Position numbers and translations under genes: made by a program. A DNA stretch of 45,745 bases, from positions 1 to 45,745 of IMG/VR virus record IMGVR_UViG_3300028840_001551; one strand, 5' to 3'. Positions 33,097 to 41,020 of this stretch are shown here, piece by piece (within the stretch, counting starts at the first letter, position 1; each line of letters opens with the position of its first letter). The notes beneath the pieces are model-generated. The model made no database searches. It saw only the letters and a list, made by a program, of their open reading frames with translations, and was not told where the DNA came from. Source of the stretch: a virus.

Positions 33097-33546
33097 TTAC
33101 TTCTTCTTGCGGGGTGTCCGAGTCGTACGCCTACGCGGAGCACGCTTCTTTTTGACAGGTGGCGTTTCCTGCTCCTCTGCGGGTTCTTCGGCTTCAGGTG
33201 CAGCCGATACCGCCTCGACATGCGTTTCGCTCTCAGAAGAGCTTACAGCTGTACTGACGGGCTCGATAGTCCCGAAGGCGCTGAGCTTCTTGAGTAGGTC
33301 ATCCTTCACTTCGTACAGCGTCGGATCGCCATCTTCCAGGTCGGCTTCACTCTTGACCTGGTAGATGCTGATCGTGCGGCCGCCTACCGTCTCGGCCTTG
33401 AGTGTTCTTCCGTCGACTGCGAAGTTGATCACGAGTTCCGGGTTGAGGTGTCCGGTGTACCCGCCTCGGTCGTTGGGCTTCTGCGGGGGCTTACCGTGTC
33501 CGCCGGCCGGGTTGTAGGGGATGTATCCGTATTGCAGTTCGATCAT
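33097..33546 (-). CDS. Hypothetical protein with basic C-terminal tail
   Basis: The protein has 149 residues with AAGGAGACC upstream. The first 85 residues appear folded (HLNPELVINFAVDGRTLKAE; GGRTISIYQVKSEADLEDGD). Then comes an acidic Ala/Glu linker and a tail of KKKRAPRRRTTRTPRKKK, a strong nucleic-acid-binding signature. Probably a DNA- or RNA-binding early protein (inference). Confidence 0.65.
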   Translation of the reverse strand: MIELQYGYIPYNPAGGHGKPPQKPNDRGGYTGHLNPELVINFAVDGRTLKAETVGGRTISIYQVKSEADLEDGDPTLYEVKDDLLKKLSAFGTIEPVSTAVSSSESETHVEAVSAAPEAEEPAEEQETPPVKKKRAPRRRTTRTPRKKK

Positions 33547-33559
33547 TGATGTGGTCTCC

Positions 33560-34333
33560 TTAGAAAGGCAAGTCGTCTGTTTCTACTACATGAGTCTCCG
33601 CCACGATATCCTCTTCCTGGCGGCGTTCATACTTCGGTGGGCCAAGGGGGATCACCCCGGCGGCCGCAGCCTGCATGAGTCTCATGAACTGATTGCGTAA
33701 CTCGATGTCGGGTTGTTGTTCCTCCATTGTCATGTTGTGATATTTGACGTTGCGATGTTTGATGTATTCGTCCATGAGCTTCTGAGCGTCGGTGAACGTG
33801 TGAGACTGTGTCGATACGACGTGATGCCAGCGATGCGGGTCCATCTGCTTTTTCTTCTGCACACTCGCACCATGTCTCATCAAGATCCTGCCGCCTGAAC
33901 ATGTGCAAGGTATCGTGCCGAGGTAGACGTAAGCTTTGATCTCCTCCATCGGGGGGAGTGCTGTGATCAGGCTCTCGTTCATCTTCCCGCCGTCAGCGTG
34001 AATGACAAGGTACCGCCGGCCTCTGCTCTGACAGAACTCACACTCTGTTGTAAGGGCTTCCTCCTCCTCTTCCTGTTCACGCTCCTTCATGACCTTGCGA
34101 TAGTGATACTTCCATTCAAGCAGCGACGGTTGATCGAGGTTGCTGAACTTCTTTTTCTCCATGCGATCCTTCTCGATACGCCGGAGGGATTCGAACACTG
34201 CACTCTCATCCGTGTTGTGCTCTCCGAACCATTGAAGATATCCTTGGAACTTGTCGCCTGAATTCTGGAGGAACATCTTCCAGTTCGACCGGCACCACGC
34301 CATCAGCTTTGTTTGTCCTGAGTCTGTTACCAT
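33560..34333 (-). CDS. Zinc-binding protein, replication-associated by context
   Basis: The protein has 257 residues from ATG 34333, overlapping the preceding stop by one base (TAATG). The helical N-terminal half (KLMAWCRSNWKMFLQNSGDK; EWKYHYRKVMKEREQEEEEE) leads to a CEFC pair, then CTCSGG 45 residues later, likely one zinc site. The C-terminus is acidic and ends DDLPF, like tails that bind replication proteins. Next to the replisome-organiser-like gene, it may be a helicase loader or primosome factor (inference). Confidence 0.6.
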   Translation of the reverse strand: MVTDSGQTKLMAWCRSNWKMFLQNSGDKFQGYLQWFGEHNTDESAVFESLRRIEKDRMEKKKFSNLDQPSLLEWKYHYRKVMKEREQEEEEEALTTECEFCQSRGRRYLVIHADGGKMNESLITALPPMEEIKAYVYLGTIPCTCSGGRILMRHGASVQKKKQMDPHRWHHVVSTQSHTFTDAQKLMDEYIKHRNVKYHNMTMEEQQPDIELRNQFMRLMQAAAAGVIPLGPPKYERRQEEDIVAETHVVETDDLPF

Positions 34334-34644
34334 TAGAAGGGCGGTCCTTGCATTATGCGTTGTCCGAACATATAGCACGGCTCGTACCCCCTTTGTGGAC
34401 GATAGCGTATCTCTACAATGCGATCGATGTACACGCCGCCCTTGTGGGCCGAGAACGTCATGTCGCCGCACCAGTCTTGCCACAATATCTCAAGCTCTCC
34501 CTCTACGCGCAATGCCTGAACAGCAGCAAACGCCTCATCCTCTATGTTGATGACCGCGTCGATGATCGTGTCCTCAGGGGCTACATCAATGGTGAGTAGG
34601 GCAGTATGAAACACGGGCTTCAGCTTTATCGGAACCTCAACCAT
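34333..34644 (-). CDS. TPEEYAK-family small protein K (divergent)
   Basis: The protein has 103 residues from ATG 34644 with GAGGTGCGAT upstream. VINIEDEAFAAVQALRV aligns well with IAEIEDVAFARLQAEKI of member I, placing it in the paralogous family although the TPEEYAK form is lost. It is a beta-rich protein with a central strand pair (ELEILWQDWCGDMTF). It lies between the replisome-organiser-like and zinc genes. Confidence 0.65.
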   Translation of the reverse strand: MVEVPIKLKPVFHTALLTIDVAPEDTIIDAVINIEDEAFAAVQALRVEGELEILWQDWCGDMTFSAHKGGVYIDRIVEIRYRPQRGYEPCYMFGQRIMQGPPF

Positions 34645-34652
34645 ATCGCACC

Positions 34653-35084
34653 TCAATATTGAAGGTTGTCCCGCTCCGCCGCCTCACGGGCTTTACGGAT
34701 CATCTCAAGGTCGTGATTGACCTCGACGGGTTCGACTGCGTACTGCACCTCGTCGTCCCAACGTTCTTGATTGATATATGTAGACGGGTGAGGGATGAAC
34801 CCTTCCTTCCATTTCTCGTCGTGCTCAATCTGTTCGAGGAGTGCGCCGATCAGCATCTCTGCACGGGCATCAAGCTTCTTTGCTTTCCACTTCTTGCGGC
34901 ATGCAACCTTAGCGATCTTCCTTGGGTAATGGCTCCACCACTCTTCAAAGCGATCAGGAAGCCTTGTAGTGGACGCTGAGGGCTTTTGTGTTGACGTAGG
35001 GACTCCGAACAGGTCAACGTCCTGAATGACGGCAGGGCGCAGTTCTAGGGCTTGTCCGCAGTGTGGGCAGTTACATGTGTGCAT
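34653..35084 (-). CDS. Replisome-organiser-like protein
   Basis: The protein has 143 residues with GGAGGAGAGGG upstream. An N-terminal CNCPHC zinc knuckle is followed by RFEEWWSHYPRKIAKVACRK, then KKWKAKKL, and further on FIPHPSTYINQERWDDE. The FxxWWxxYPRKxxKxxxxKxW...PxPxTYLNxxRWxD pattern is the conserved C-terminal part of many phage replication-initiation and DnaT-like proteins. Probably recruits the host helicase. Its start overlaps the end of family member E by 40 nt. Confidence 0.75.
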   Translation of the reverse strand: MHTCNCPHCGQALELRPAVIQDVDLFGVPTSTQKPSASTTRLPDRFEEWWSHYPRKIAKVACRKKWKAKKLDARAEMLIGALLEQIEHDEKWKEGFIPHPSTYINQERWDDEVQYAVEPVEVNHDLEMIRKAREAAERDNLQY

Positions 35085-35362
35085 GTTCCCTCTCCTCCTT
35101 GTCCGTTAAGTAGTTTTGTGTACACCTCATCGAGATGCATCATGTTCCTTCTACCGTCCGTGAACTCCGCCCAGTCTACCGTAATAATGGGCTCGTCAGG
35201 TAATGAACCGAATTCATCATCATATGGCTCAGAGGTGATGTAGACATGGTCGCTACGGCAATCCGTGAAGACCTGACCGTGCTCTATGCGATACGCTATC
35301 ACCTTGGCGTACTGTTCATCGGTCAGCTCGATAGCCGTGTCTTCATATTCGAAGCGGACCAT
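35045..35362 (-). CDS. TPEEYAK-family small protein E
   Basis: The protein has 105 residues with GAGGACGAT upstream. The core AIELTDEQYAKVIAYRI matches the family. A beta-rich middle follows (HVYITSEPYDDEFG; IITVDWAEFTDGRR), with a short helix containing LDEVYTKLL. The C-terminal Gly/Thr/His stretch lies in the overlap with the replisome gene. Function is unknown. Confidence 0.75.
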   Translation of the reverse strand: MVRFEYEDTAIELTDEQYAKVIAYRIEHGQVFTDCRSDHVYITSEPYDDEFGSLPDEPIITVDWAEFTDGRRNMMHLDEVYTKLLNGQGGEGTCTHVTAHTADKP

Positions 35363-35369
35363 ATCGTCC

Positions 35370-35963
35370 TCACAAGTTAAGTTGTTGCTGTATCATCTCC
35401 GGTGGGCGCACAAGTGATTCGATCGAGATCTTGTCGAAAACGTCAAGCATCTCAAGGGTCATCTCGGCGACTTCGATCATGACACCGGGGTTCTTGCCGT
35501 AGCGTTTCGTAGGGATGATCGCCACGATCTGACAGTCATCCGTGTACACGACCCCTGTCATGGCGTCGTTCGTTGAGCGGATGAGCTTGTCAAGGTCAGG
35601 GGTCTTTGTCGGGAGCAGGCGTTCAGCCCACTCCTTGAGTACTCCCTCGTTGCGGCCGGAGCCGGTGTGGTTCTGAGGACGCTTAAGGAAGAACTGCATC
35701 TTCACAATGACGGGGTTCTCGATAGGTCCAGGGTCGGCAAGCATGGCGGTGCGGGCTTTGTCGTTGACTGCCTTTTCCCATTTCTTCATCCCTTTGCTAG
35801 CCGGTACTACCTGCGTCATGGGGAAGAACTTCCTGCCGCCGAGTATGGACCTGCAGAGGGACATCACCTTGTCTTTTGTCCTTGGCCAGTTCACGACGTA
35901 TGCGTTGTAGGATCCCTTTGGGCGCGGCTCCATCCCTCCGACGAAGAACTTAACCTTCCGCAT
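35370..35963 (-). CDS. rusA: RusA-like Holliday junction resolvase
   Basis: The protein has 197 residues from ATG 35963 (GAGG upstream); an ATG 18 bases further up has no site. The diagnostic stretch TPDLDKLIRSTNDAMTGVVY then TDDCQI lies at 121-146, holding the RusA acidic residues Asp123, Asp125 and Asp142/143. An N-terminal strand GGMEPRPKGSYN is also typical. It cuts four-way junctions made by the RecT/exonuclease pathway before packaging. Confidence 0.9.
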   Translation of the reverse strand: MRKVKFFVGGMEPRPKGSYNAYVVNWPRTKDKVMSLCRSILGGRKFFPMTQVVPASKGMKKWEKAVNDKARTAMLADPGPIENPVIVKMQFFLKRPQNHTGSGRNEGVLKEWAERLLPTKTPDLDKLIRSTNDAMTGVVYTDDCQIVAIIPTKRYGKNPGVMIEVAEMTLEMLDVFDKISIESLVRPPEMIQQQLNL

Positions 35964-36192
35964 CGAACAGAGCCTCGTCATCAGGGAGTTGAGCGATGTC
36001 GTAGAAGTCCGACTCTGTCATGAGCTCACCGCACCTAGGGCAGGCAACGTCGAACTTCTCACTGCCGCAGTCGCACATGGCCGGGGCACCGTGATCACCT
36101 TGATCGGGGAAGTCGCCCAAGCATGTTTCGCAGATCTTGTCACCGGGCTCATCACCGTTGTAGTTGCAAATATGGCATTTGTATCCAGACAT
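35950..36192 (-). CDS. Small double zinc-ribbon protein
   Basis: The protein has 80 residues. Four Cys pairs, CHIC and CETC, then CDC and CPRC, form two zinc ribbons, with an acidic C-terminus (DIAQLPDDEALFDAEG). It overlaps the resolvase start by 14 bases and is probably coupled to it. Likely binds nucleic acid or protein. Confidence 0.7.
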   Translation of the reverse strand: MSGYKCHICNYNGDEPGDKICETCLGDFPDQGDHGAPAMCDCGSEKFDVACPRCGELMTESDFYDIAQLPDDEALFDAEG

Positions 36193-36226
36193 TATTCGAC
36201 CTTTTGCTTTGAGAGTTGAGAGAAGT

Positions 36227-36270
36227 GCCCCGACTCAGCAGGATAGGGCGTAACAGAGCTGAGCCGGGGC
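36227..36270 (-). terminator. 12-of-13 bp hairpin, leftward
   Basis: Arms 36227-36239 and 36258-36270 (GCCCCG-A-CTCAGC with GCTGAG-C-CGGGGC) pair except at one position, around an 18-base loop. The leftward tail is TC-rich without a long T run. It separates the anti-defence gene from the zinc and resolvase genes and shares the CCCCG stem core of the other dividers. Confidence 0.5.
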
Positions 36271-36283
36271 GTGTGGTAGGATG

Positions 36284-36799
36284 TTATTCGACGATCATCC
36301 AATCGTCAGCGAATGTGTCAGATGAGGAAGCAACCCACGAATCGACAGATCCGTCCTGCTTGACGATTGCCATCTGGTTGCAATAGTTCGGACCTTGCCC
36401 ACGATTGATGAACTCATCCTTGACTGACTGCGGAAGCGAAGTCATCTTCGGCACAATGTCTGGTCCGATGGGCGATGGAACCTGCTTGAAGACAAACAGT
36501 CCCTTCCCGTTCCAACCGCTCCTGGCCACCTTCTTACCTTTCTTCATAGCTTCAAGGGCAAGGCCGAAGTTCATACCGCTAGTTTCGCGGTAAGCGGCGT
36601 CGAACTGTTCTTTTGGACTCCACGAGATGTAGCCAGCATGTTTGGCGTGATTGGCATTGGGGGAATCGGGATACTCAACTAAGTATCCCTCATCCGTACC
36701 ATCTTCGTCGCTCGGAAGTTCCCAACCACGATAGACATTGTAGTCCTCCCGGTTCATAGGGAGTGCCAAGATTACCTTGGTGCCGATGTACTGTTTCAT
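36284..36799 (-). CDS. DUF2829 (Tad2-like) anti-defence protein with extra N-terminal domain
   Basis: The protein has 171 residues with AAGGAGTACTGA upstream. Residues 76-171 form a DUF2829 domain: MNFGLALEAMKKGKKVARSG, WNGKGLFVF, then DSWVASSSDTFADDWMIVE at the end. Phage Tad2 proteins of this family sequester the cyclic ADP-ribose-type signal of Thoeris defence. Residues 1-70 (QYIGTKVILALPMNREDYNV; GYLVEYPD; GYISWSPKEQFDAAY) are a second conserved phage domain often beside it. The gene lies right before RecT. Inferred: a cytoplasmic sponge for immune signalling nucleotides. Confidence 0.8.
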   Translation of the reverse strand: MKQYIGTKVILALPMNREDYNVYRGWELPSDEDGTDEGYLVEYPDSPNANHAKHAGYISWSPKEQFDAAYRETSGMNFGLALEAMKKGKKVARSGWNGKGLFVFKQVPSPIGPDIVPKMTSLPQSVKDEFINRGQGPNYCNQMAIVKQDGSVDSWVASSSDTFADDWMIVE

Positions 36800-36825
36800 T
36801 CAGTACTCCTTTTGTTGTTTGTTGT

Positions 36826-37797
36826 TTACGCTTCTTCAGCCCATGCCTTGACAGCATCGGCAACGCCCTTCGGATTGTCAACGATACGACGCAGGAGATC
36901 GGGGGAGGCGTCGATGTAGCCTTGGCCTTCCTTGATCTTGCCCTTGTCGAGGAGGTAGTCGTTCAGGATCTGATCGCTCAACCCTGCCTTGCCCACGGCT
37001 GCGATGACCGCAGACTTGGTCGGCTTCTTGGGCTTCGGATCTTCCGTCGGTTCAGGGGCCGGCGGGATCGATTCCGGCTCTACCGTGACTTCGGGCTTGT
37101 CGCAGATCAGAGACTCAAGCGCATCGGTGCGAGACGATGCCTCGTTGATCTCAGTGATCTGAATCCGGCCGGATGCCTGCGGGTCGAGTTCGTCGTTGCT
37201 GTAGACGCCAAGGATAACGTCAGGAGTATGCAACCTGGCGAACTCCTTGATGGCCTGATAGGAGCACTGTACCTTGGGCTTCGTCGTCCAGTTCGGCGAG
37301 TTGCGAACCTTGCATGTAGACAGAAAGCAAGTGTGCTCGCAGGTCGTGCCGTCGCTGAGTGTTGCGATAACCTTGATGCCGAGCCCTTTCTCAGCAGCAT
37401 CACCGTACTTGGTCTGCTTGCCCTCGATCGACTCCCAGTTGCCGACATCGACGAAGTGCGGACGACCCTGAAACACTCCGCTCTTGAGGATCACAGCGTG
37501 AATCAACTGAGCCTCATAGCCAAGTGTGCCGTTCACAAGGTGCGTTTTCTGAGCTACCGCATACGGGCTCATATCCCATGACCGTGCCTGAATGATGATG
37601 GCGGCGCAGTCAGAGGGGTTGCCCTGCAGGTGCTTCGGGATAGTGCTGACACCCTTGGCCATAACGTCGGCCATACGCATGACCTGATTGAATCCCGTGT
37701 CTGTCAGCATCATGCTGTCGATGTCGGTCGACACTGCTTCGGTCAGCGGTGCATCCTCCACGACTGCGAGTTCGGTTGATGTTTGTTTCTCTGCCAT
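36826..37797 (-). CDS. recT: RecT-like single-strand annealing protein
   Basis: The protein has 323 residues. The conserved centre (AAIIIQARSWDMSPYAVAQK; LGYEAQLIHAVILKSGVFQG; CSYQAIKEFARLHTPDVILG) is that of RecT/RedB annealing proteins. A Pro/Glu/Lys linker near 240-265 separates a helical C-terminal domain (about 266-323). It works with the YqaJ-like exonuclease encoded just upstream, four bases away, and the RusA resolvase downstream: digestion, annealing, resolution. Confidence 0.9.
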   Translation of the reverse strand: MAEKQTSTELAVVEDAPLTEAVSTDIDSMMLTDTGFNQVMRMADVMAKGVSTIPKHLQGNPSDCAAIIIQARSWDMSPYAVAQKTHLVNGTLGYEAQLIHAVILKSGVFQGRPHFVDVGNWESIEGKQTKYGDAAEKGLGIKVIATLSDGTTCEHTCFLSTCKVRNSPNWTTKPKVQCSYQAIKEFARLHTPDVILGVYSNDELDPQASGRIQITEINEASSRTDALESLICDKPEVTVEPESIPPAPEPTEDPKPKKPTKSAVIAAVGKAGLSDQILNDYLLDKGKIKEGQGYIDASPDLLRRIVDNPKGVADAVKAWAEEA

Positions 37798-37800
37798 GCT

Positions 37801-38721
37801 CTACTTTTCCTTTGGGGTTTTGACCAAGAAGGTCCGTGATTCAGAAGTCTTGCAGAATTCCGAGTGAAGTGCGGGGTTGAGTTTCTTGAGTGCCGTCCCG
37901 TCGAGGCGGTTGCTCTTGACGTTTTTCCATGTCGCCAAGATCTGCCCGTCAGGATGCAGCAGGGCGCTGTGATCACCCATGAACGCCTTGATCTCTGTCT
38001 TGATCTCCTTGACGTTGTCCATGGCATCCTTGACGCCTTTCTGTGCAGCGATAAGCTGACTGTGCAGGGTGATGATGTCTGGCACTGCCGTGATCGCATC
38101 GAGGTCGCCCTTCGAATACATGATCTTCAGATCCTCCTCGGACACGGGCGGCGGGGGGATCCGCTTGAGCACGTTCTCATTCCAGAACGCAAGGGATTTT
38201 TCCTGCAGCGCCAGTGCCAAGCGTTCGTTGTACTCGATCCTGTACCAGTGGAACTTATTCCCGCCGATCAAGACTGCGAGGTACGCCAGACGATACCCGG
38301 TGACGTGAAGGTAGTGCTGCACCTGTGCAAGGTACTGAAGGGGGACGTGGTCGCTGCCGTCCGGTCCCCATTCATCCTTCATGAACTCGGAGCTTGTCTT
38401 GCACTCAAGCACCGCACGTTCACCCGTGATGTAGCGGTCGATGTTCGCGATCAGCTCCGGGTGCTCCGGGTGTCGGAACATGGTGTTGCGACGTTGAACC
38501 TTCAACCCTGATCGATGTGCGAACTCCTTGGCGATGACGTCCTCCAAGACGTTACCCCAGTGCAGATGCTCCTTCTCTTCCTCGTCGTCGCTGACGTCCT
38601 CTACCTTGCTCCTGTAGACGTCGTAGGGCGTACCCCATGGTGAGATGCCGGCGATGCTTGCTACATCTGACCCGCCAATCCCTTCCTTCCTTCGTTGCAG
38701 GAACTCTGATCTATTCAGCAT
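37801..38721 (-). CDS. YqaJ/lambda-exo-like recombination exonuclease
   Basis: The protein has 306 residues with GGGAGAAC upstream. The opening LNRSEFLQRRKEGIGGSDVA is the YqaJ signature. Catalytic residues are visible as Glu60 in WGNVLED, Asp95 in ANIDRY and the ECK triad at 106-108. It resects DNA ends 5' to 3' to load RecT. The C-terminal 70 residues are helical. The start overlaps the stop of gene 38711-39028 by 11 bases. Confidence 0.92.
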   Translation of the reverse strand: MLNRSEFLQRRKEGIGGSDVASIAGISPWGTPYDVYRSKVEDVSDDEEEKEHLHWGNVLEDVIAKEFAHRSGLKVQRRNTMFRHPEHPELIANIDRYITGERAVLECKTSSEFMKDEWGPDGSDHVPLQYLAQVQHYLHVTGYRLAYLAVLIGGNKFHWYRIEYNERLALALQEKSLAFWNENVLKRIPPPPVSEEDLKIMYSKGDLDAITAVPDIITLHSQLIAAQKGVKDAMDNVKEIKTEIKAFMGDHSALLHPDGQILATWKNVKSNRLDGTALKKLNPALHSEFCKTSESRTFLVKTPKEK

Positions 38722-39028
38722 TCTCTTGTTCTCCCAGTTTGATTAGCGTTGGTTCATACGAGCGACAGACGAACACCTCCATGTTGCAGAAGGCATCTGC
38801 CTCGGTGTCGAATCCTTCCGTGCTGTCGCACTTCCAGTCGACTTCGTCCAAAGTTCCTTGGACTTCGAAGCCTACCTTCCAGCGATACTCCCCGGCCTTA
38901 TCCTTCCAGATGTTGGCGATGATAGGCGGGGCGTAGGGCTTGATCGGTGCGGGGTCTTGTTTGTGTTTGAGAATGGTGACGAGGGTGAAGAATAGCATCA
39001 TACCAAATACGGATCCAGCTATGAACAT
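38711..39028 (-). CDS. Membrane-anchored small protein (YegP/DUF1508-like tail possible)
   Basis: The protein has 105 residues. An N-terminal membrane helix (IAGSVFGMMLFFTLVTILKH, 3-22) is followed by a Pro-rich linker. The domain has WKDKAGEYRWKVGFEVQGTL, then STEGFDTEADAFCNMEVFV. The WxxKDKxGxYRW...SxEGFxTxxDAxxN pattern recalls DUF1508 (YegP) domains, with low certainty. It lies between the two nuclease genes. Confidence 0.6.
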   Translation of the reverse strand: MFIAGSVFGMMLFFTLVTILKHKQDPAPIKPYAPPIIANIWKDKAGEYRWKVGFEVQGTLDEVDWKCDSTEGFDTEADAFCNMEVFVCRSYEPTLIKLGEQENAE

Positions 39029-39597
39029 GGTGCAGACTCCTTGTAGTTGATTCGTGTTTCGAGTGTCTGAGTGACGTCGCAGAGCATGAACACGTCGATC
39101 ATGGCATCGTGTGCACCGTCACGGAAGCAGCCGAGTTCTTTTGCTACAACCTCAAGCTTATGTGATTCGAGGTGTGGCAACATGAACTCTGCCAGGGCGA
39201 GAGTGTCGAGGATCTTGTAATCAGCGGCAAGGAAAGCGTTCTGCTTCCTGAACCATGCCTGAAGGAATGGCCCGTCAAACTTCTTGCCGTTGTAGGCGCA
39301 GAGCTGAGCGACCTGATAAGGCTTGCCCGTCTTCTTGCTGATCTTCTCAACGCAGGCATGACGGCGCAGGTAGTCGCTGATCCTCTCAACCGCTGCGTGT
39401 ACCATGACTGCTTCGCGTTGCCATACGTCACGGTTGTAGTGATTGATCTCAAGGGCCTTCGGGTCAGCCTCGTTCTCATCGAACTGAATCTTCAGCTCAA
39501 GTTGTTCTTGTGTGTGCGGACAGAAGAATGCAGCCTGAGTGATGGAGTGCTTCCATTCGTTTAGGCCTGAAGTCTCCAAGTCGAAGTAAACGCGCAT
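39019..39597 (-). CDS. DEDDh 3'-5' exonuclease (DnaQ/RNase T-like)
   Basis: The protein has 192 residues from ATG 39597 with GAGGAGATACAA upstream; the frame is open to 39684, where an ATG overlaps the preceding stop, so a 221-residue form is possible. DEDDh residues are Asp6 and Glu8 (FDLETSG), Asp108 (KFDGPFL), and His163 and Asp168 (HDAMID). It probably trims single-stranded DNA or RNA ends during recombination. Confidence 0.88.
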   Translation of the reverse strand: MRVYFDLETSGLNEWKHSITQAAFFCPHTQEQLELKIQFDENEADPKALEINHYNRDVWQREAVMVHAAVERISDYLRRHACVEKISKKTGKPYQVAQLCAYNGKKFDGPFLQAWFRKQNAFLAADYKILDTLALAEFMLPHLESHKLEVVAKELGCFRDGAHDAMIDVFMLCDVTQTLETRINYKESAPCS

Positions 39598-39683
39598 TTG
39601 TATCTCCTCGGGGTTGTCGTTGTGGTTGATATCGAAGTCGTCAGGTATGGCCTGATATCGCGGGTCTTGATGCTGCTCAATCA

Positions 39684-39938
39684 TCAGTCGTCAAGGTGCT
39701 TCGCTTCAACGTCATTGTCGAAAACGTGCGTCATGAAATGGCAGGTGTAGCAATAGTACTCATCGCCTACTGACACTTCCGCCGGCATCATCTCGCACAC
39801 GCTACAGATTCTGTCGGGGATGAACTTGGTGCAGATCATGGAGACGACACGAGCGATGCAGTAGACCACGATAGCGACGAGCAGTACCACTCCTACCGGT
39901 GTGACGATGAACAGCATGAAGAGTTGTTCGAGATTCAT
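39684..39938 (-). CDS. Membrane protein with C-terminal zinc site
   Basis: The protein has 84 residues from ATG 39938, chosen for ACGAGGAGGATAGGGGA upstream. One membrane helix (LFMLFIVTPVGVVLLVAIVV, 6-25, extending to 35) precedes CSVC and CYTCH, probably one zinc site, and an acidic tail. It is similar in layout to small early membrane proteins of unknown role. Confidence 0.65.
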   Translation of the reverse strand: MNLEQLFMLFIVTPVGVVLLVAIVVYCIARVVSMICTKFIPDRICSVCEMMPAEVSVGDEYYCYTCHFMTHVFDNDVEAKHLDD

Positions 39939-39999
39939 TCCCCTATCCTCCTCGTTGTGGTTTGTGTGTGTGAAATAGGTGCCGCCTTTTTCTTGCACC
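39939..39999 (-). promoter_or_regulatory. Hairpin plus ACACACAAAC leader of gene 39684-39938
   Basis: Reading leftward: GGTGC/GCACC arms (39995-39999 and 39978-39982, 12-base loop), TATTT, then CACACACAAAC, then CGAGGAGG and ATG. The layout is the same as in the VWA-gene leader 37 kb away on the map. Confidence 0.5.
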
Positions 40000-40117
40000 G
40001 GCAGACGGCAGCCGGGGAGGGATCTCGACTCATCCTGCGTTGTTGGAGGCAACCCCGTAGGCATTATGGAGAAACGGGGTGCAAGGAGATGCAGGGGGTT
40101 GAGTCAAGCGGCAAGTC

Positions 40118-40444
40118 TTAGTCACCAGGCTGCTCCTCTTCTGTATCCTCTTCGAAGGGTAGCTTTTGCTGGTTAGGATCCGGGTCGCCGACGGTCTTGG
40201 TTTCGGATGCGAACTTGCAACGGGCTTCGACGAAGCTGCCTTTGACATCGACGTCAATGGTTTGCTTGCCTTGCTCTGCCTGCAGGTTGATCTTCGTCCC
40301 TACCGACACCGTGCCTGAGTCGCCGTCGTTCTCACCGAGAGTGTTCTGCAGGGCGATGAGCAGCCCTTCGGTCTCCTTCGTCAGCTGATCGTTCAGCTCT
40401 TTGCATGCGAGGTCAATCGCATCCTTGATGGTTTGTTCGTCCAT
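40118..40444 (-). CDS. Hypothetical recombination-module protein
   Basis: The protein has 108 residues with GAAGGAAC upstream. Residues 1-35 are a charged helix (IKDAIDLACKELNDQLTKET). A beta core follows (GTKINLQAEQGKQTIDVDVK; SFVEARCKFASETKT), and an acidic tail (KLPFEEDTEEEQPGD). The acidic end resembles the protein-interaction tails of single-strand-binding and replication proteins, but the fold is not clearly OB. Function is unknown. Confidence 0.65.
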   Translation of the reverse strand: MDEQTIKDAIDLACKELNDQLTKETEGLLIALQNTLGENDGDSGTVSVGTKINLQAEQGKQTIDVDVKGSFVEARCKFASETKTVGDPDPNQQKLPFEEDTEEEQPGD

Positions 40445-40505
40445 GGGTTTGTTCCTTCGGGTTTGTGTTGTTGTGAATGAGTCACTACCCGTGACACACG
40501 AGTAG
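40445..40505 (-). promoter_or_regulatory. Hairpin plus C/A-rich leader of gene 40118-40444
   Basis: GTCAC/GTGAC (40481-40485, 40491-40495, five-base loop), then ATTCACAACAACACAAAC, then CGAAGGAAC. Just before the hairpin, AAGGAGG is followed by a seven-codon frame starting with TTG, a possible leader peptide. This is the same module layout as in other early leaders. Confidence 0.45.
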
Positions 40506-40593
40506 CAACTCGACCTCCTTGCGCGATGCGGTTACTCCCGATAACCCTGTGTGTGCACCGCGAAGATTGTTTACTGACGATAGCTACGCTACT

Positions 40594-40983
40594 TCAGATT
40601 GCAAGCTCTGGATCGTTCGGGTCGAGTTCTTCACGCTCGATCAGATCTTCGAGCATCTGCTGTGCGATCATATCGCTGAGGATCAATACCTCCATGTCAT
40701 GCAGCAGTTCGATGCGCTTTGCGAGCTCTTCGCTCACCTCCTCAGCAGCCGCACTGATCAGGCGCTTACGACTACCCGACATGATCGGCAGGTTGTTAAG
40801 CTCAATCAGCTGTGCTTCCGTGAAGAACTTCTTGAACTGCTTAACGGCAAGCTCCCTCAGTGCAGGGTACAAGAGGATTGCGGTCTTGGCACCATGCCCC
40901 TGTGACCGGTGCCCGTGCTTGATCCGCTCGGACTGCTCCGGCGTGATCTTGCACCCGATACCGACTACGTTTTCATTTGACAT
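40594..40983 (-). CDS. Hypothetical helical protein
   Basis: The protein has 129 residues with AAGGAGAAC upstream. It is mainly helical (YPALRELAVKQFKKFFTEAQ; AAAEEVSEELAKRIELLHDM; ILSDMIAQQMLEDLIEREEL), with a basic N-terminal patch (KHGHRSQGHGAKT). It ends in Asp/Glu-rich residues. No family is recognised. A hairpin leader lies upstream. Confidence 0.65.
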   Translation of the reverse strand: MSNENVVGIGCKITPEQSERIKHGHRSQGHGAKTAILLYPALRELAVKQFKKFFTEAQLIELNNLPIMSGSRKRLISAAAEEVSEELAKRIELLHDMEVLILSDMIAQQMLEDLIEREELDPNDPELAI

Positions 40984-40985
40984 GC

Positions 40986-41014
40986 TTGTTCTCCTTATGG
41001 GTTGGGGTTATAAT
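40986..41014 (+). promoter_or_regulatory. Possible rightward promoter of a small RNA
   Basis: TTGTTC (40986-40991), 17 bases, TATAAT (41009-41014). The -10 is perfect and the -35 weak. It points away from all genes of this arm and toward a hairpin with a T-tract 45 bases on. Confidence 0.35.
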
Positions 41015-41020
41015 AGAAAA

